A program made the translations under genes and the position numbers. A stretch of DNA of 64,000 nt, taken from the NCBI RefSeq assembly GCF_000010525.1, contig NC_009937.1:1679501-1743500 (forward strand). The letters run 5' to 3'. Position 1 is the first letter of the stretch; every line of letters starts with the position of its first letter. The DNA is from Azorhizobium caulinodans ORS 571 (GTDB lineage: Bacteria > Pseudomonadota > Alphaproteobacteria > Rhizobiales > Xanthobacteraceae). Under the pieces are notes generated by a model that had not been told where the DNA came from, made no database searches, and saw only the letters and a program-made list of their open reading frames with translations. Shown piece after piece: positions 31,443-39,212 of the stretch.

Positions 31443-32102
31443 TTACATGCGGGCGACGGCTTCCGCGTCGCCCGGCGTGTGGAGGGTCGTCTCCGAAAGG
31501 GGCGCCACGGCCCGGCGCAGCATGGGCAGGATTTCGGACGCCTCGTTCGCCACCAGCAAGTTCACCGGCGCCGCGTCGCGGATGAAGGCGCTGTCGCGCA
31601 TGTGGTCCAGCAGTCTGAGGAAGGGGTCCCAGAAGCCGGCCGTGTTCAGCACCAGGATGGGCTTGGCATGCTGGCCGAGCTGGGCCCAGGTCAACTGCTC
31701 CACCAGCTCTTCCAGCGTGCCGACGCCGCCGGGCAGGGCGACGAAGGCATCGGCCCGTTCGAACATCAGGCGTTTGCGCTCATGCATGTCCTGCGTGACG
31801 ATCAGTTCCGCCTTGTGGGCGAAGGCCCGTTCGCGGGAGATCAGGAATTCCGGGATGATCCCGGTAACATGGCCTCCGTTCAGCGCCACAGCGGACGCGA
31901 CCTCACCCATGAGACCGATGCCGCCGCCGCCATAGATGAGACGGATGCCGTTGTGGGCGAGATCGAGCCCGAAGGCGCGGGCCTCGGCGACGAAGCGCGG
32001 GTCGGCGCCCTTGGACGCGCCGCAATAAACACACACGCTGTCGATGGTGGCCATGGTGCCGTCTGGGTCTTTGGGGGCTTGCACGTTCATTTTTCCGGCC
32101 AT
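31443..32102 (-). CDS. LOG-family protein (nucleotide 5'-monophosphate phosphoribohydrolase)
   Basis: 219 residues from ATG at 32102 (GGAAAGGAG upstream); ATGs at 32090 and 32054 are also possible, the last giving the usual ~200-residue length. The LOG/TIGR00730 motif pair is complete: SVCVYCGAS at the start, LIYGGGGIGLMGEVA, and the catalytic pair MHERKRLM and PGGVGTLEELVEQLTWAQLG. Known members cleave cytokinin riboside or purine nucleoside monophosphates to base and ribose 5-phosphate. Cytosolic. Divergent from the arsR gene with 100 bases between them; no functional tie to it is apparent. Confidence 0.88.
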   Translation of the reverse strand: MAGKMNVQAPKDPDGTMATIDSVCVYCGASKGADPRFVAEARAFGLDLAHNGIRLIYGGGGIGLMGEVASAVALNGGHVTGIIPEFLISRERAFAHKAELIVTQDMHERKRLMFERADAFVALPGGVGTLEELVEQLTWAQLGQHAKPILVLNTAGFWDPFLRLLDHMRDSAFIRDAAPVNLLVANEASEILPMLRRAVAPLSETTLHTPGDAEAVARM

Positions 32103-32181
32103 CTTAGCGGACCGGCTCCTTTCCGAAAGAGTGGCGGCGGCGAGGGCCAAATGACATCGCCGCCTTGTGAATGTCATCTTT

Positions 32182-32197
32182 ATCGTCTATCGACGAT
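32182..32197. promoter_or_regulatory. Dyad at the arsR 5' end, candidate autoregulatory operator
   Basis: ATCGTC-TATC-GACGAT, a perfect 6+4+6 inverted repeat immediately before the preferred arsR start. ArsR-family repressors usually bind such dyads over their own promoter. Confidence 0.4.
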
Positions 32198-32202
32198 CAA
32201 CG

Positions 32203-32619
32203 ATGATGATGCCCCCTGCCGATGACGCGACCATGAGTGCCGCGGACGACACCCTCGCGACGATGCTCCGCGCTCTTGGCCATCCCGCGCGGGTCGCTGT
32301 GCTGCGAACGCTCGCGCGGCAGGAGGGTTGCATGTGCGGCGAGATCGTCCGGGGCCTGCCTCTGGCGCAATCGACTGTCTCGCAACACATAAAGATCCTC
32401 GTCGAAGCGGGCCTCGTGCGTGCCGCGCCGAACGGCACGCGCATCTGCTACTGCCTCGACAAGGCTAAGATTGCCGCCTTGCGCGACGATGTCCTTGCGC
32501 TGTTCGCGGCTCTCGAACGACCCAGCCCCGCTGAGACCGGAGAGGGAGCGCCGCCTGCGGCCGCTCCCGAGACCGCCCCTGCGGGCGATATGACTGTCAA
32601 AGTGGGTACCCATGACTGA
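32203..32619 (+). CDS. ArsR-family metalloregulator
   Basis: 138 residues if started at the ATG cluster 32203-32211; a longer start at 32167 or a shorter one at 32233 cannot be excluded since no clear ribosome site is present. The winged helix-turn-helix is HPARVAVLRTLARQEG, QSTVSQHIKILVEAGLVRAA, NGTRICYCLD. GCMCGEI at the start of the DNA-binding region carries a Cys-x-Cys pair in the position where ArsR-type sensors bind As(III) or thiophilic metals. A Pro/Ala-rich tail of 40 residues is unusual. It overlaps the exporter gene by eight bases, so it probably represses that exporter until metal or an electrophile appears. Confidence 0.85.
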   Translation: MMMPPADDATMSAADDTLATMLRALGHPARVAVLRTLARQEGCMCGEIVRGLPLAQSTVSQHIKILVEAGLVRAAPNGTRICYCLDKAKIAALRDDVLALFAALERPSPAETGEGAPPAAAPETAPAGDMTVKVGTHD

Positions 32620-34585
32620 TCTTTCAACACCGGGGCCTGCGGCCGCGGCCTCCCGCCGCCGCATGTTCAAGGGCGTTTCGGCGGCCCGCGGCGCGCTCGG
32701 CAAGACCATCGCGGCGCTCTGGCCCTATCTCTGGCCGGTGGGCCGGCCGGACCTGAAGCGCCGGGTGATGGCGACGACCGTCCTGCTGTTCCTCGCCAAG
32801 TTTGCCACCATGGCGGTGCCCTTCATCTTCAAATGGGCCACCGACGCGCTGGCCCATGTGCCGGACGGGCAGGGCGACCCCGACATCTCGTGGCTGCTGG
32901 CGGCTCCCGTCCTGCTCACGCTCGCCTATGGCTTCAGCCGCATCGTGATGGCGGGCATCACGCAGCTGCGCGACGGCATGTTCGCCGCCGTGGCGCTGCA
33001 TGCGGTGCGCCGGCTCGCCACCGAGACCTTCGAGCACATGCACGCCCTGTCCCTGCGCTTCCATCTGGAGCGCAAGACCGGCGGCCTTACCCGTGTGCTG
33101 GAGCGGGCCCGCGAGGGCATCGAGACCATCGTGCGGATGCTGGTGCTCCAACTCGCGCCGACCATCGTCGAGATGGTGCTGGTGCTTGCGGTTCTGCTGT
33201 TCGCCTTCGACTGGCGCTATGTGGTGGCGGTGTCGCTGACGGTCGCGCTCTACACCTGGTTCACCTATGCGGCCAGCGAATGGCGCATCGCCATCCGGCG
33301 GGACATGAACGAGAGCGATACCGAGGCCAACACCAAGGCGGTTGACAGCCTGCTCAACTACGAGACGGTGAAGTATTTCGGGGCGGAGACGCGCGAGCGC
33401 AACCGCTACGACCGTTCCATGGCGCGCTACGAGCAGGCGACGGTGCGGACCTTCACCTCGCTCGCCTGGCTGAACGCCGGGCAGGCCTTCATCTTCACCC
33501 TCGGCCTCACGGCGGTCATGGTCATGGCGGCCTATGACGTGCGCGCCGGCCGCCAGAGCCTGGGCGCCTTCGTCATGGTCAATGCCATGATGATCCAGCT
33601 TTACCAGCCCCTGAACTTCCTCGGCATGATCTATCGCGAGATCAAGCAGGCCATCGTGGATATCGAGGCGATGTTCGCGGTGCTGGCCCGCGATCCCGAG
33701 ATCGAGGATCGGCCGGACGCGCCGGCGCTGAAGATCGCAGGAGGCACCGTCCGCTTCGAGGACGTGCGCTTTGCCTACGACCCCGACCGGGACATCCTCA
33801 AGGGCGTTACCTTCGAGGTGCCGGCCGGGCGCACGCTCGCCATTGTCGGTTCGTCCGGCGCGGGCAAGTCCACCATCTCGCGCCTGCTGTTCCGCTTCTA
33901 TGACGTGAAGGGCGGGCGCATCACCATCGACGGGCAAGACATCCGTGATGTCTCGCAGGACAGCCTGCGGGCCGCCATCGGCATGGTTCCGCAGGATACC
34001 GTGCTGTTCAACGACACCATCGCGTACAACATCCGCTATGGCCGGGCCGATGCCACCGAGGCAGAAGTGGAGGAGGCGGCGCGTCTGGCGCAGATCGACG
34101 CCTTCATCCGCGCGACGCCGAAGGGCTACAAGACCGAGGTGGGCGAGCGCGGGCTGAAGCTCTCGGGCGGCGAGAAGCAGCGGGTGGCCATCGCCCGCAC
34201 CATCCTGAAGGCACCGCCCATTCTGGTGCTCGACGAGGCGACCTCCGCGCTCGACAGCCACACGGAACGGGAGATCCAGGACGCGCTCGACCGCGTGTCG
34301 CGCGGCCGCACGACGCTGGTGATTGCCCATCGCCTCTCCACCGTCATCAATGCCGACGAAATCCTCGTGCTCTCGCAGGGGCGTGTGGCCGAGCGGGGCA
34401 CGCATCCGGAACTGCTCGCCAAGGGCGGCCTTTATGCCGCCCTCTGGCAGCGCCAGCGCGAGGCGGACGACGCCCGCAAGAAGCTGCTGGAGGCGGCCGC
34501 CTCACCGGAGCCGGAGGCCGAGCCGCAGCGGGAGGAGCCGCATCTCGTGGCGCATCGCGAAGAGGAGCCGAGTTCGGCCGTCTGA
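32612..34585 (+). CDS. Atm1/HMT1-type ABC exporter (permease-ATPase half transporter)
   Basis: 657 residues. The transmembrane domain (about residues 45-340) has six helices, and its sequence LRDGMFAAVALHAVRRLATE with FHLERKTGGLTRVLERAREG is characteristic of Atm1/ABCB7/HMT1 proteins. The ATPase domain (about 370-610) has Walker A GSSGAGKST, Q-loop MVPQDT, signature LSGGEKQRVAIART, Walker B ILVLDEATSALD and switch IAHRLST. Bacterial Atm1 relatives export glutathione conjugates of thiophilic metals; the mitochondrial ones export a glutathione-linked sulfur species. Homodimer in the inner membrane. Start inside the arsR 3' end ties it to metal-responsive control. Confidence 0.92.
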   Translation: MTDLSTPGPAAAASRRRMFKGVSAARGALGKTIAALWPYLWPVGRPDLKRRVMATTVLLFLAKFATMAVPFIFKWATDALAHVPDGQGDPDISWLLAAPVLLTLAYGFSRIVMAGITQLRDGMFAAVALHAVRRLATETFEHMHALSLRFHLERKTGGLTRVLERAREGIETIVRMLVLQLAPTIVEMVLVLAVLLFAFDWRYVVAVSLTVALYTWFTYAASEWRIAIRRDMNESDTEANTKAVDSLLNYETVKYFGAETRERNRYDRSMARYEQATVRTFTSLAWLNAGQAFIFTLGLTAVMVMAAYDVRAGRQSLGAFVMVNAMMIQLYQPLNFLGMIYREIKQAIVDIEAMFAVLARDPEIEDRPDAPALKIAGGTVRFEDVRFAYDPDRDILKGVTFEVPAGRTLAIVGSSGAGKSTISRLLFRFYDVKGGRITIDGQDIRDVSQDSLRAAIGMVPQDTVLFNDTIAYNIRYGRADATEAEVEEAARLAQIDAFIRATPKGYKTEVGERGLKLSGGEKQRVAIARTILKAPPILVLDEATSALDSHTEREIQDALDRVSRGRTTLVIAHRLSTVINADEILVLSQGRVAERGTHPELLAKGGLYAALWQRQREADDARKKLLEAAASPEPEAEPQREEPHLVAHREEEPSSAV

Positions 34586-34702
34586 CACCGCGCTGATTGC
34601 TCCGCCCGCCATAGCCGGAGTGGACGCCCGCAGGCCTGCAAGATTGGAACAATCCCACTTGCACACAAGACGGGCTCCCATGCTATGCGGTAAATTCGTG
34701 CG

Positions 34703-36463
34703 GTGGGTGTCCCCGTGATTGATCGCTTCTATTTCCAGTCGGACCAAGCGGGCCCCAGATTGCGGATCGGCCTGCTGGTCGATGGCGATCACGTTCCGGC
34801 CTTTGCGGCGGTGGTGATCGAGCACATTCGCGCGTGCGATTTCGCCGACATCGTTCTGGTGGTGGAGCGCAAGGACGGACAAAGCCAGCTTGCGGAAAAG
34901 CCCAACTGGCTTAAGCGCGCATGGCGCGTCCTGCGCACCAAGGCGCGCCGGCGCACCTTCTGCTACGCCCTCTATACCAGGCTTGAGGAGAAGCTCGCCC
35001 GCAACCCGCAGGCCGATCCTCTGCGCATGGTGGATGTGAGCCATGAACTCTCGGGCATTCCGCGCCTCGAGGTCGAGCCCCAGGCAAGCGGCTTTGTCCA
35101 TCGCTTTCCCGCCGAGACGGTGGAGACCGTGCGGGAATACAAGCTGGACGTGCTGCTGCGGTTCGGCTTCAACATCCTAAAAGGCGATATTCTCACAGCC
35201 GCGCGCTGTGGGATTTGGTCCTACCATCACGGCGATCCGGAATTCTATCGCGGCGCGCCGCCGCAATTCTGGGAGATGGCCGAGGGCAATCCGCGCTCCG
35301 GCGCCGTGCTCCAGATCCTCGATGAGCATCTGGACGGCGGGACGGTGCTGGAGAAGGGCATCTTTTCCAACGACCTCTCCATTTCCGTCCGGCGCAACCG
35401 GATCACGGTCTTCTGGGGCTCCGTCCACTTCGTCATCGCCCGCCTGAAGGTGCTGCACGAGCAAGGGATCGAGCATCTGCTGGCGCAGGCCTATCCCGCC
35501 GTGCCCTATCGCGGGCGGCGGGTCATCTACCGGACCCCATCCAACGGCGAGTTCCTGCGCTGGTTTCTGGGCACGCTCGCCTGCAAGCTGCGCCACAAAT
35601 TCGGTCCGCGGCAGGTGGAGCACTGGCAGATCGCGGTGCGCCGTTCGGGCACAACCTTCGCCGTGCAGCCCGAGCGCGGCAGTGTGGACCTGTCGGGATT
35701 CGCATTCGTGCCGTCGCCCAAGGGCCTGTGCTACGCGGACCCCTTCGTGTTCTGGCACCAGGGGCAGCCTTACGTCTTCTTCGAGTGCGACAGCTATCGC
35801 GGCCAGCCGGCCATCATCAGCGTGGCGCAGATCGGTGCAGACGGGATCGGCCCTGTCTCCCCCTGCCTCGCCTTGCCCTTTCACCTGTCGTTTCCTCAGG
35901 TCTTCGAGGCCGAGGGCGAGATATTCATGATGCCGGAGAGCCTCGAGGCGGGGGAACTGGCGCTCTACCGGGCCGTGGCGTTTCCGCATCACTGGGAAAA
36001 GGACCGGGTGCTGTTGCAGGGCAATGTAGTGGATGCGGCACTTTGGCAGCAGGACGGGCACTGGTACCTGTTCGCCACCGTCGTGGATCTGCGCAGCCGC
36101 ACCTCCAGCCTGCATCTGTTCTTTTCCGAGACGCTTCACGGCCCGTGGGAGCCGCATCCGGAGAACCCCCTCTCTTATGACGTGCGCCGGGCGCGCGGCG
36201 CGGGTGCGCTGTTCCAGCGGTCGGGAAAGCTGTTCCGGCCAAGCCAGGACGGGTCCGGCAGCTACGGGCGGGCGCTGGAGTTCAACATGGTCGATGAACT
36301 GTCGGCAGGCCACTATGCGGAACACGTCGCCCTTGTCGTGACGCCGGACCATGTGCCCCGGCAGGGCAAGGCGGTGGCGACCGGGGTCCACACCTATCAC
36401 GAGGCGGGGGGCATCGAGGTGATCGACGCCAAGTTCCGTGTGCCGGCCCGCCGGGTGCTTTGA
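34703..36463 (+). CDS. Formyltransferase-domain protein fused to a five-bladed propeller-like domain
   Basis: 586 residues from GTG at 34703 (GTG 34715 is equally possible). The N-terminal part (about 10-290) resembles the formyl_trans_N fold: GIWSYHHGDPEFYRGAPPQF recalls the methionyl-tRNA formyltransferase core His-Gly-Asp region, and VLQILDEHLDGGTVLEKGIF the adjacent strand. The C-terminal part (about 310-586) has propeller strands YADPFVFWHQGQPYVFFE, GEIFMMPESLEAGELALYRA and WYLFATVVDL, like the glycosyl-hydrolase-43/glucosamine inositolphosphorylceramide transferase N-terminal domain. No signal peptide or membrane helix. Probably a sugar-nucleotide or glycan-modifying enzyme; substrate unknown. 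Located between the exporter and psd, 100 bases from each. Confidence 0.7.
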   Translation: MGVPVIDRFYFQSDQAGPRLRIGLLVDGDHVPAFAAVVIEHIRACDFADIVLVVERKDGQSQLAEKPNWLKRAWRVLRTKARRRTFCYALYTRLEEKLARNPQADPLRMVDVSHELSGIPRLEVEPQASGFVHRFPAETVETVREYKLDVLLRFGFNILKGDILTAARCGIWSYHHGDPEFYRGAPPQFWEMAEGNPRSGAVLQILDEHLDGGTVLEKGIFSNDLSISVRRNRITVFWGSVHFVIARLKVLHEQGIEHLLAQAYPAVPYRGRRVIYRTPSNGEFLRWFLGTLACKLRHKFGPRQVEHWQIAVRRSGTTFAVQPERGSVDLSGFAFVPSPKGLCYADPFVFWHQGQPYVFFECDSYRGQPAIISVAQIGADGIGPVSPCLALPFHLSFPQVFEAEGEIFMMPESLEAGELALYRAVAFPHHWEKDRVLLQGNVVDAALWQQDGHWYLFATVVDLRSRTSSLHLFFSETLHGPWEPHPENPLSYDVRRARGAGALFQRSGKLFRPSQDGSGSYGRALEFNMVDELSAGHYAEHVALVVTPDHVPRQGKAVATGVHTYHEAGGIEVIDAKFRVPARRVL

Positions 36464-36587
36464 AGCCGGACCGGCGCGGGGCAGGGCTGCCACATGGCTG
36501 CCGTCCGCGCAGGATATTTGACGCCGAAGCGCCCCGCCACTACCTCTTGGCGCCAGAAAAGCCCTTTGGGCGCATCCGGAGACACGC

Positions 36588-37289
36588 GTGTCCGTTCTCA
36601 CCTCCATCCGCAAGTCGCTCGTTCCGATCCATCGCGAGGGCTATCCCTTCATCGCCATTGCGGTCGTGATCGCCATCGGACTCCTGTCGGTGTCCACCTT
36701 CTTCGGCATGCTGGCGGTGGGCCTTGCCATCTGGACCGCGCTTTTCTTCCGCGATCCGCAGCGCGTCACGCCGCTGCGCGAGGGGCTCGTGGTGGCGCCG
36801 GCGGACGGGCGGATTTCCCAGATCGGCCTTGCGCTTCCCCCGCGCGAGCTTGGCCTCTCCGAGGTGCCGCTGCTGCGCATCTCCATCTTCATGAACGTCT
36901 TCAACGTCCATGTGAACCGTGCGCCGGTCACCGGCCGCATCGAGAAGATCGCCTACAAGCCGGGCCTCTTCCTCAATGCGGAGCTCGACAAGGCGAGCGA
37001 GGACAATGAGCGCAACGGCCTCATCATCCACGGCCCCAACGGTGTGGTGGGCGTGGTGCAGATCGCGGGCCTCATCGCCCGGCGAATCGTAAGCTTCGTG
37101 CATGAAGGCGAGACGATCGGCGCCGGCGAGCGCTTCGGACTCATCCGCTTCGGCTCGCGGGTCGATGTCTATCTCCCCGTGGGCACGCGGGTTCTCGTCT
37201 CCGAGGGGCAACTCACCGTCGCCGGCGAGACCATCCTCGCCGATTACGACGCCGCACCCACCCGCGACATCGCCTTCCGGGTCTCGTGA
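36588..37289 (+). CDS. psd: Phosphatidylserine decarboxylase
   Basis: 233 residues from GTG at 36588 (GGAG upstream), the short archaeal/rhizobial PSD type. One or two hydrophobic helices near the N-terminus ([34 protein letters not shown]) anchor it. The core has [26 protein letters not shown] and the self-cleavage site [11 protein letters not shown], where the Gly-Ser bond is cut to give the pyruvoyl cofactor. It turns phosphatidylserine into phosphatidylethanolamine. pssA follows eight bases later, forming the classic psd-pssA pair. Confidence 0.95.
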   Translation: MSVLTSIRKSLVPIHREGYPFIAIAVVIAIGLLSVSTFFGMLAVGLAIWTALFFRDPQRVTPLREGLVVAPADGRISQIGLALPPRELGLSEVPLLRISIFMNVFNVHVNRAPVTGRIEKIAYKPGLFLNAELDKASEDNERNGLIIHGPNGVVGVVQIAGLIARRIVSFVHEGETIGAGERFGLIRFGSRVDVYLPVGTRVLVSEGQLTVAGETILADYDAAPTRDIAFRVS

Positions 37290-37296
37290 GGCTGAG

Positions 37297-38112
37297 ATGA
37301 CCCTGCCTTTCCCGCCCTTCGACCCCAACGGCCAGAGCACGGAGCGGCCGCGCCGTTTCGCCCGCATTCCGCTGCGGCTGCTGCTGCCCAATATGGTCAC
37401 CCTGCTGGCCCTGTGCTCGGGCCTGACCGCAGTGCGCATGGCCATCGAGCACCGCATGGAACTGGCGCTGGCGGCCATCGTCTTTGCGGCTCTGCTGGAC
37501 GGCGTGGACGGGCGGCTGGCGCGGGCGCTGAAGGGCACCTCGCGCTTCGGGGCGGAACTGGACAGCCTCGCGGACTTCGTGAATTTCGGCTGCGCGCCGG
37601 CGCTCATCCTCTATCTCTGGGGGCTGGACGAGGCGGGCTCGCTGGGCTGGATCGGCGCCCTCATCTTCGCCATCTGCGCAGCACTGCGGCTCGCCCGCTT
37701 CAACGTGATGCTGGATGATCCCAACCGTCCGGCCTTCACCGCCGACTTCTTCACCGGCATTCCGGCTCCGGCAGGCGCCATCACCGTGCTGCTGCCGGTT
37801 TATCTGGAACTCCTCGGCATTCCGCACGTGACCCTGAGTGCGCCCATGGCGCTGATCTATTGCCTCGCCATCGGCGTGCTGATGATCTCCAAGGTGCCTG
37901 CCTGGTCGGGCAAGACGCTCGGCAAGCGGGTCCGGCGGGATATGGTGCTGCCGCTGTTCGTGCTCTTCGCGGTGTTTGCCGGGCTACTGGCCAGTTACCC
38001 CTGGTTGGTTCTGTCTGTGTGCAGCGTTCTCTATCTCGCCATGTTGCCGCTCTCGGCGCTGCGCTACCGACGACTGATGGCAGAGCACGTGGCGGGCTTG
38101 CCGCCGCAATAG
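37297..38112 (+). CDS. pssA: CDP-diacylglycerol-serine O-phosphatidyltransferase
   Basis: 271 residues. The CDP-alcohol phosphotransferase motif DG-x2-AR-x8-G-x3-D-x3-D is complete (DGVDGRLARALK, then RFGAELDSLADFVNFG, residues 68-98). Seven to eight hydrophobic segments make it an inner-membrane protein; this is the membrane type II PssA, not the soluble E. coli type. It makes phosphatidylserine from CDP-diacylglycerol and serine. GAGGCTGAG precedes the start, eight bases after psd, so it supplies the psd substrate from the same transcript. Confidence 0.94.
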   Translation: MTLPFPPFDPNGQSTERPRRFARIPLRLLLPNMVTLLALCSGLTAVRMAIEHRMELALAAIVFAALLDGVDGRLARALKGTSRFGAELDSLADFVNFGCAPALILYLWGLDEAGSLGWIGALIFAICAALRLARFNVMLDDPNRPAFTADFFTGIPAPAGAITVLLPVYLELLGIPHVTLSAPMALIYCLAIGVLMISKVPAWSGKTLGKRVRRDMVLPLFVLFAVFAGLLASYPWLVLSVCSVLYLAMLPLSALRYRRLMAEHVAGLPPQ

Positions 38113-38333
38113 AAACGTTGTCGTGACGGCATGCTTTCACCAACTCGCCGTCCGTTTTGGGCTGCGCCGCAATTTCGTGCAGTGGTGCGATGATCCTGCA
38201 AGCATGGCAAAAGGTTAGGGTTGCGAATGTCGCATGCACTTTGCGCGCGTAAACGCGCGCAGCTCGCGACTTCGTCCTGGGTGCCTTGCTCCTGGAAATG
38301 ATGTTCACAGATCGGGGTGTAGAGGAAGGCCGA

Positions 38334-38960
38334 ATGCGTTACGATCATTATATTTCTCTTGGCCGCAACTGTGAGCCGGCATTCCAGTTCCGTCGGGTCT
38401 TGCAGGAAGACCGATCTGGATTCTTTTCGTGGAATGTTACTGAATTCAATTCACTTATATCTATACTCGATTCTGATTTTTCGAACGTTGTCCAGCCAGG
38501 AAATCTGATCTACGAAGGGAATGGTAATTTAGTAAGGGATAAATCCCATGATTACCATTTTCATTGGGTAGATGCTGATCTTTCGGAGATTCACGGTGAG
38601 ACGGAGGCCTTGAAAGCTCATCAGTCCAAGGCATTGTATTTGATTAAAAAGTTTAAAACGGTTCTTTCTTCTACGGAATCCAAGGTGTTGTTTTATACGA
38701 CCGAGGAGTCTGAGGTGCGAGAGCGGGCTGAGAAGGTGGCCTCCCTGTTGCGCGAGAAATTCCAGGCGCGGAATTTTAAGCTGGTCGTGCTTCAGCCCAT
38801 GACGCGCCGCGAAGATGATTGGGGCGTGCCTTCCATTGCCAATCGGTATCTGGACCGCTTTGCCCCATGGGCGGATGCGACCGATGGCCATGTCAGAAGC
38901 TGGGATGCGGTTTTTCGGGAGTTCCCCCATCGGGATCCCATGCATTTGGCGGGCTTTTAG
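38334..38960 (+). CDS. DUF1796-like putative cysteine peptidase
   Basis: 208 residues from ATG at 38334, chosen for AGGAAGG directly upstream. It opens MRYDHYISLGRNCEPAFQFR, the SLGxxC signature of the papain-like DUF1796 family, then RSGFFSWNVTEFNSLISIL, corresponding to the usual sgPFDW region (here FFSW, a variant). A candidate His follows in DYHFHWVDAD. The second half (SKVLFYTTEESEVRERAEKV, FKLVVLQPM) looks like a Rossmann-type strand-helix pair. The DNA is clearly less GC-rich than psd-pssA, consistent with transfer. Function is unknown; relatives are often near glycan clusters. Confidence 0.55.
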   Translation: MRYDHYISLGRNCEPAFQFRRVLQEDRSGFFSWNVTEFNSLISILDSDFSNVVQPGNLIYEGNGNLVRDKSHDYHFHWVDADLSEIHGETEALKAHQSKALYLIKKFKTVLSSTESKVLFYTTEESEVRERAEKVASLLREKFQARNFKLVVLQPMTRREDDWGVPSIANRYLDRFAPWADATDGHVRSWDAVFREFPHRDPMHLAGF

Positions 38961-38977
38961 CGGCTCCGTCTCTCCAT

Positions 38978-38999
38978 GGCTCCCTCTCCGGAGGGAGCC
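38978..38999 (+). terminator. Terminator after DUF1796-like gene
   Basis: 9-bp perfect stem GGCTCCCTC / GAGGGAGCC with loop TCCG, 18 bases after the stop. No T-tract. Confidence 0.6.
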
Positions 39000-39212
39000 A
39001 AAGGCAGCGACAAGGTGCGTATCTGCCTATATCTGCATGCAATGAGAAAAATATGCTCAATTTTTAATCTATTCACGTTGTTTCTCTCCGGGGGTGATCG
39101 GCCCGGGAAATGGATAACTTCATGTATAATAATGCTTTTTAAATTTTAGTATGCAATTGGCATAGTGCTTGAATGGTTGGGCGAGGCCGCTTTCAGACGG
39201 GGATCCTTGCCT

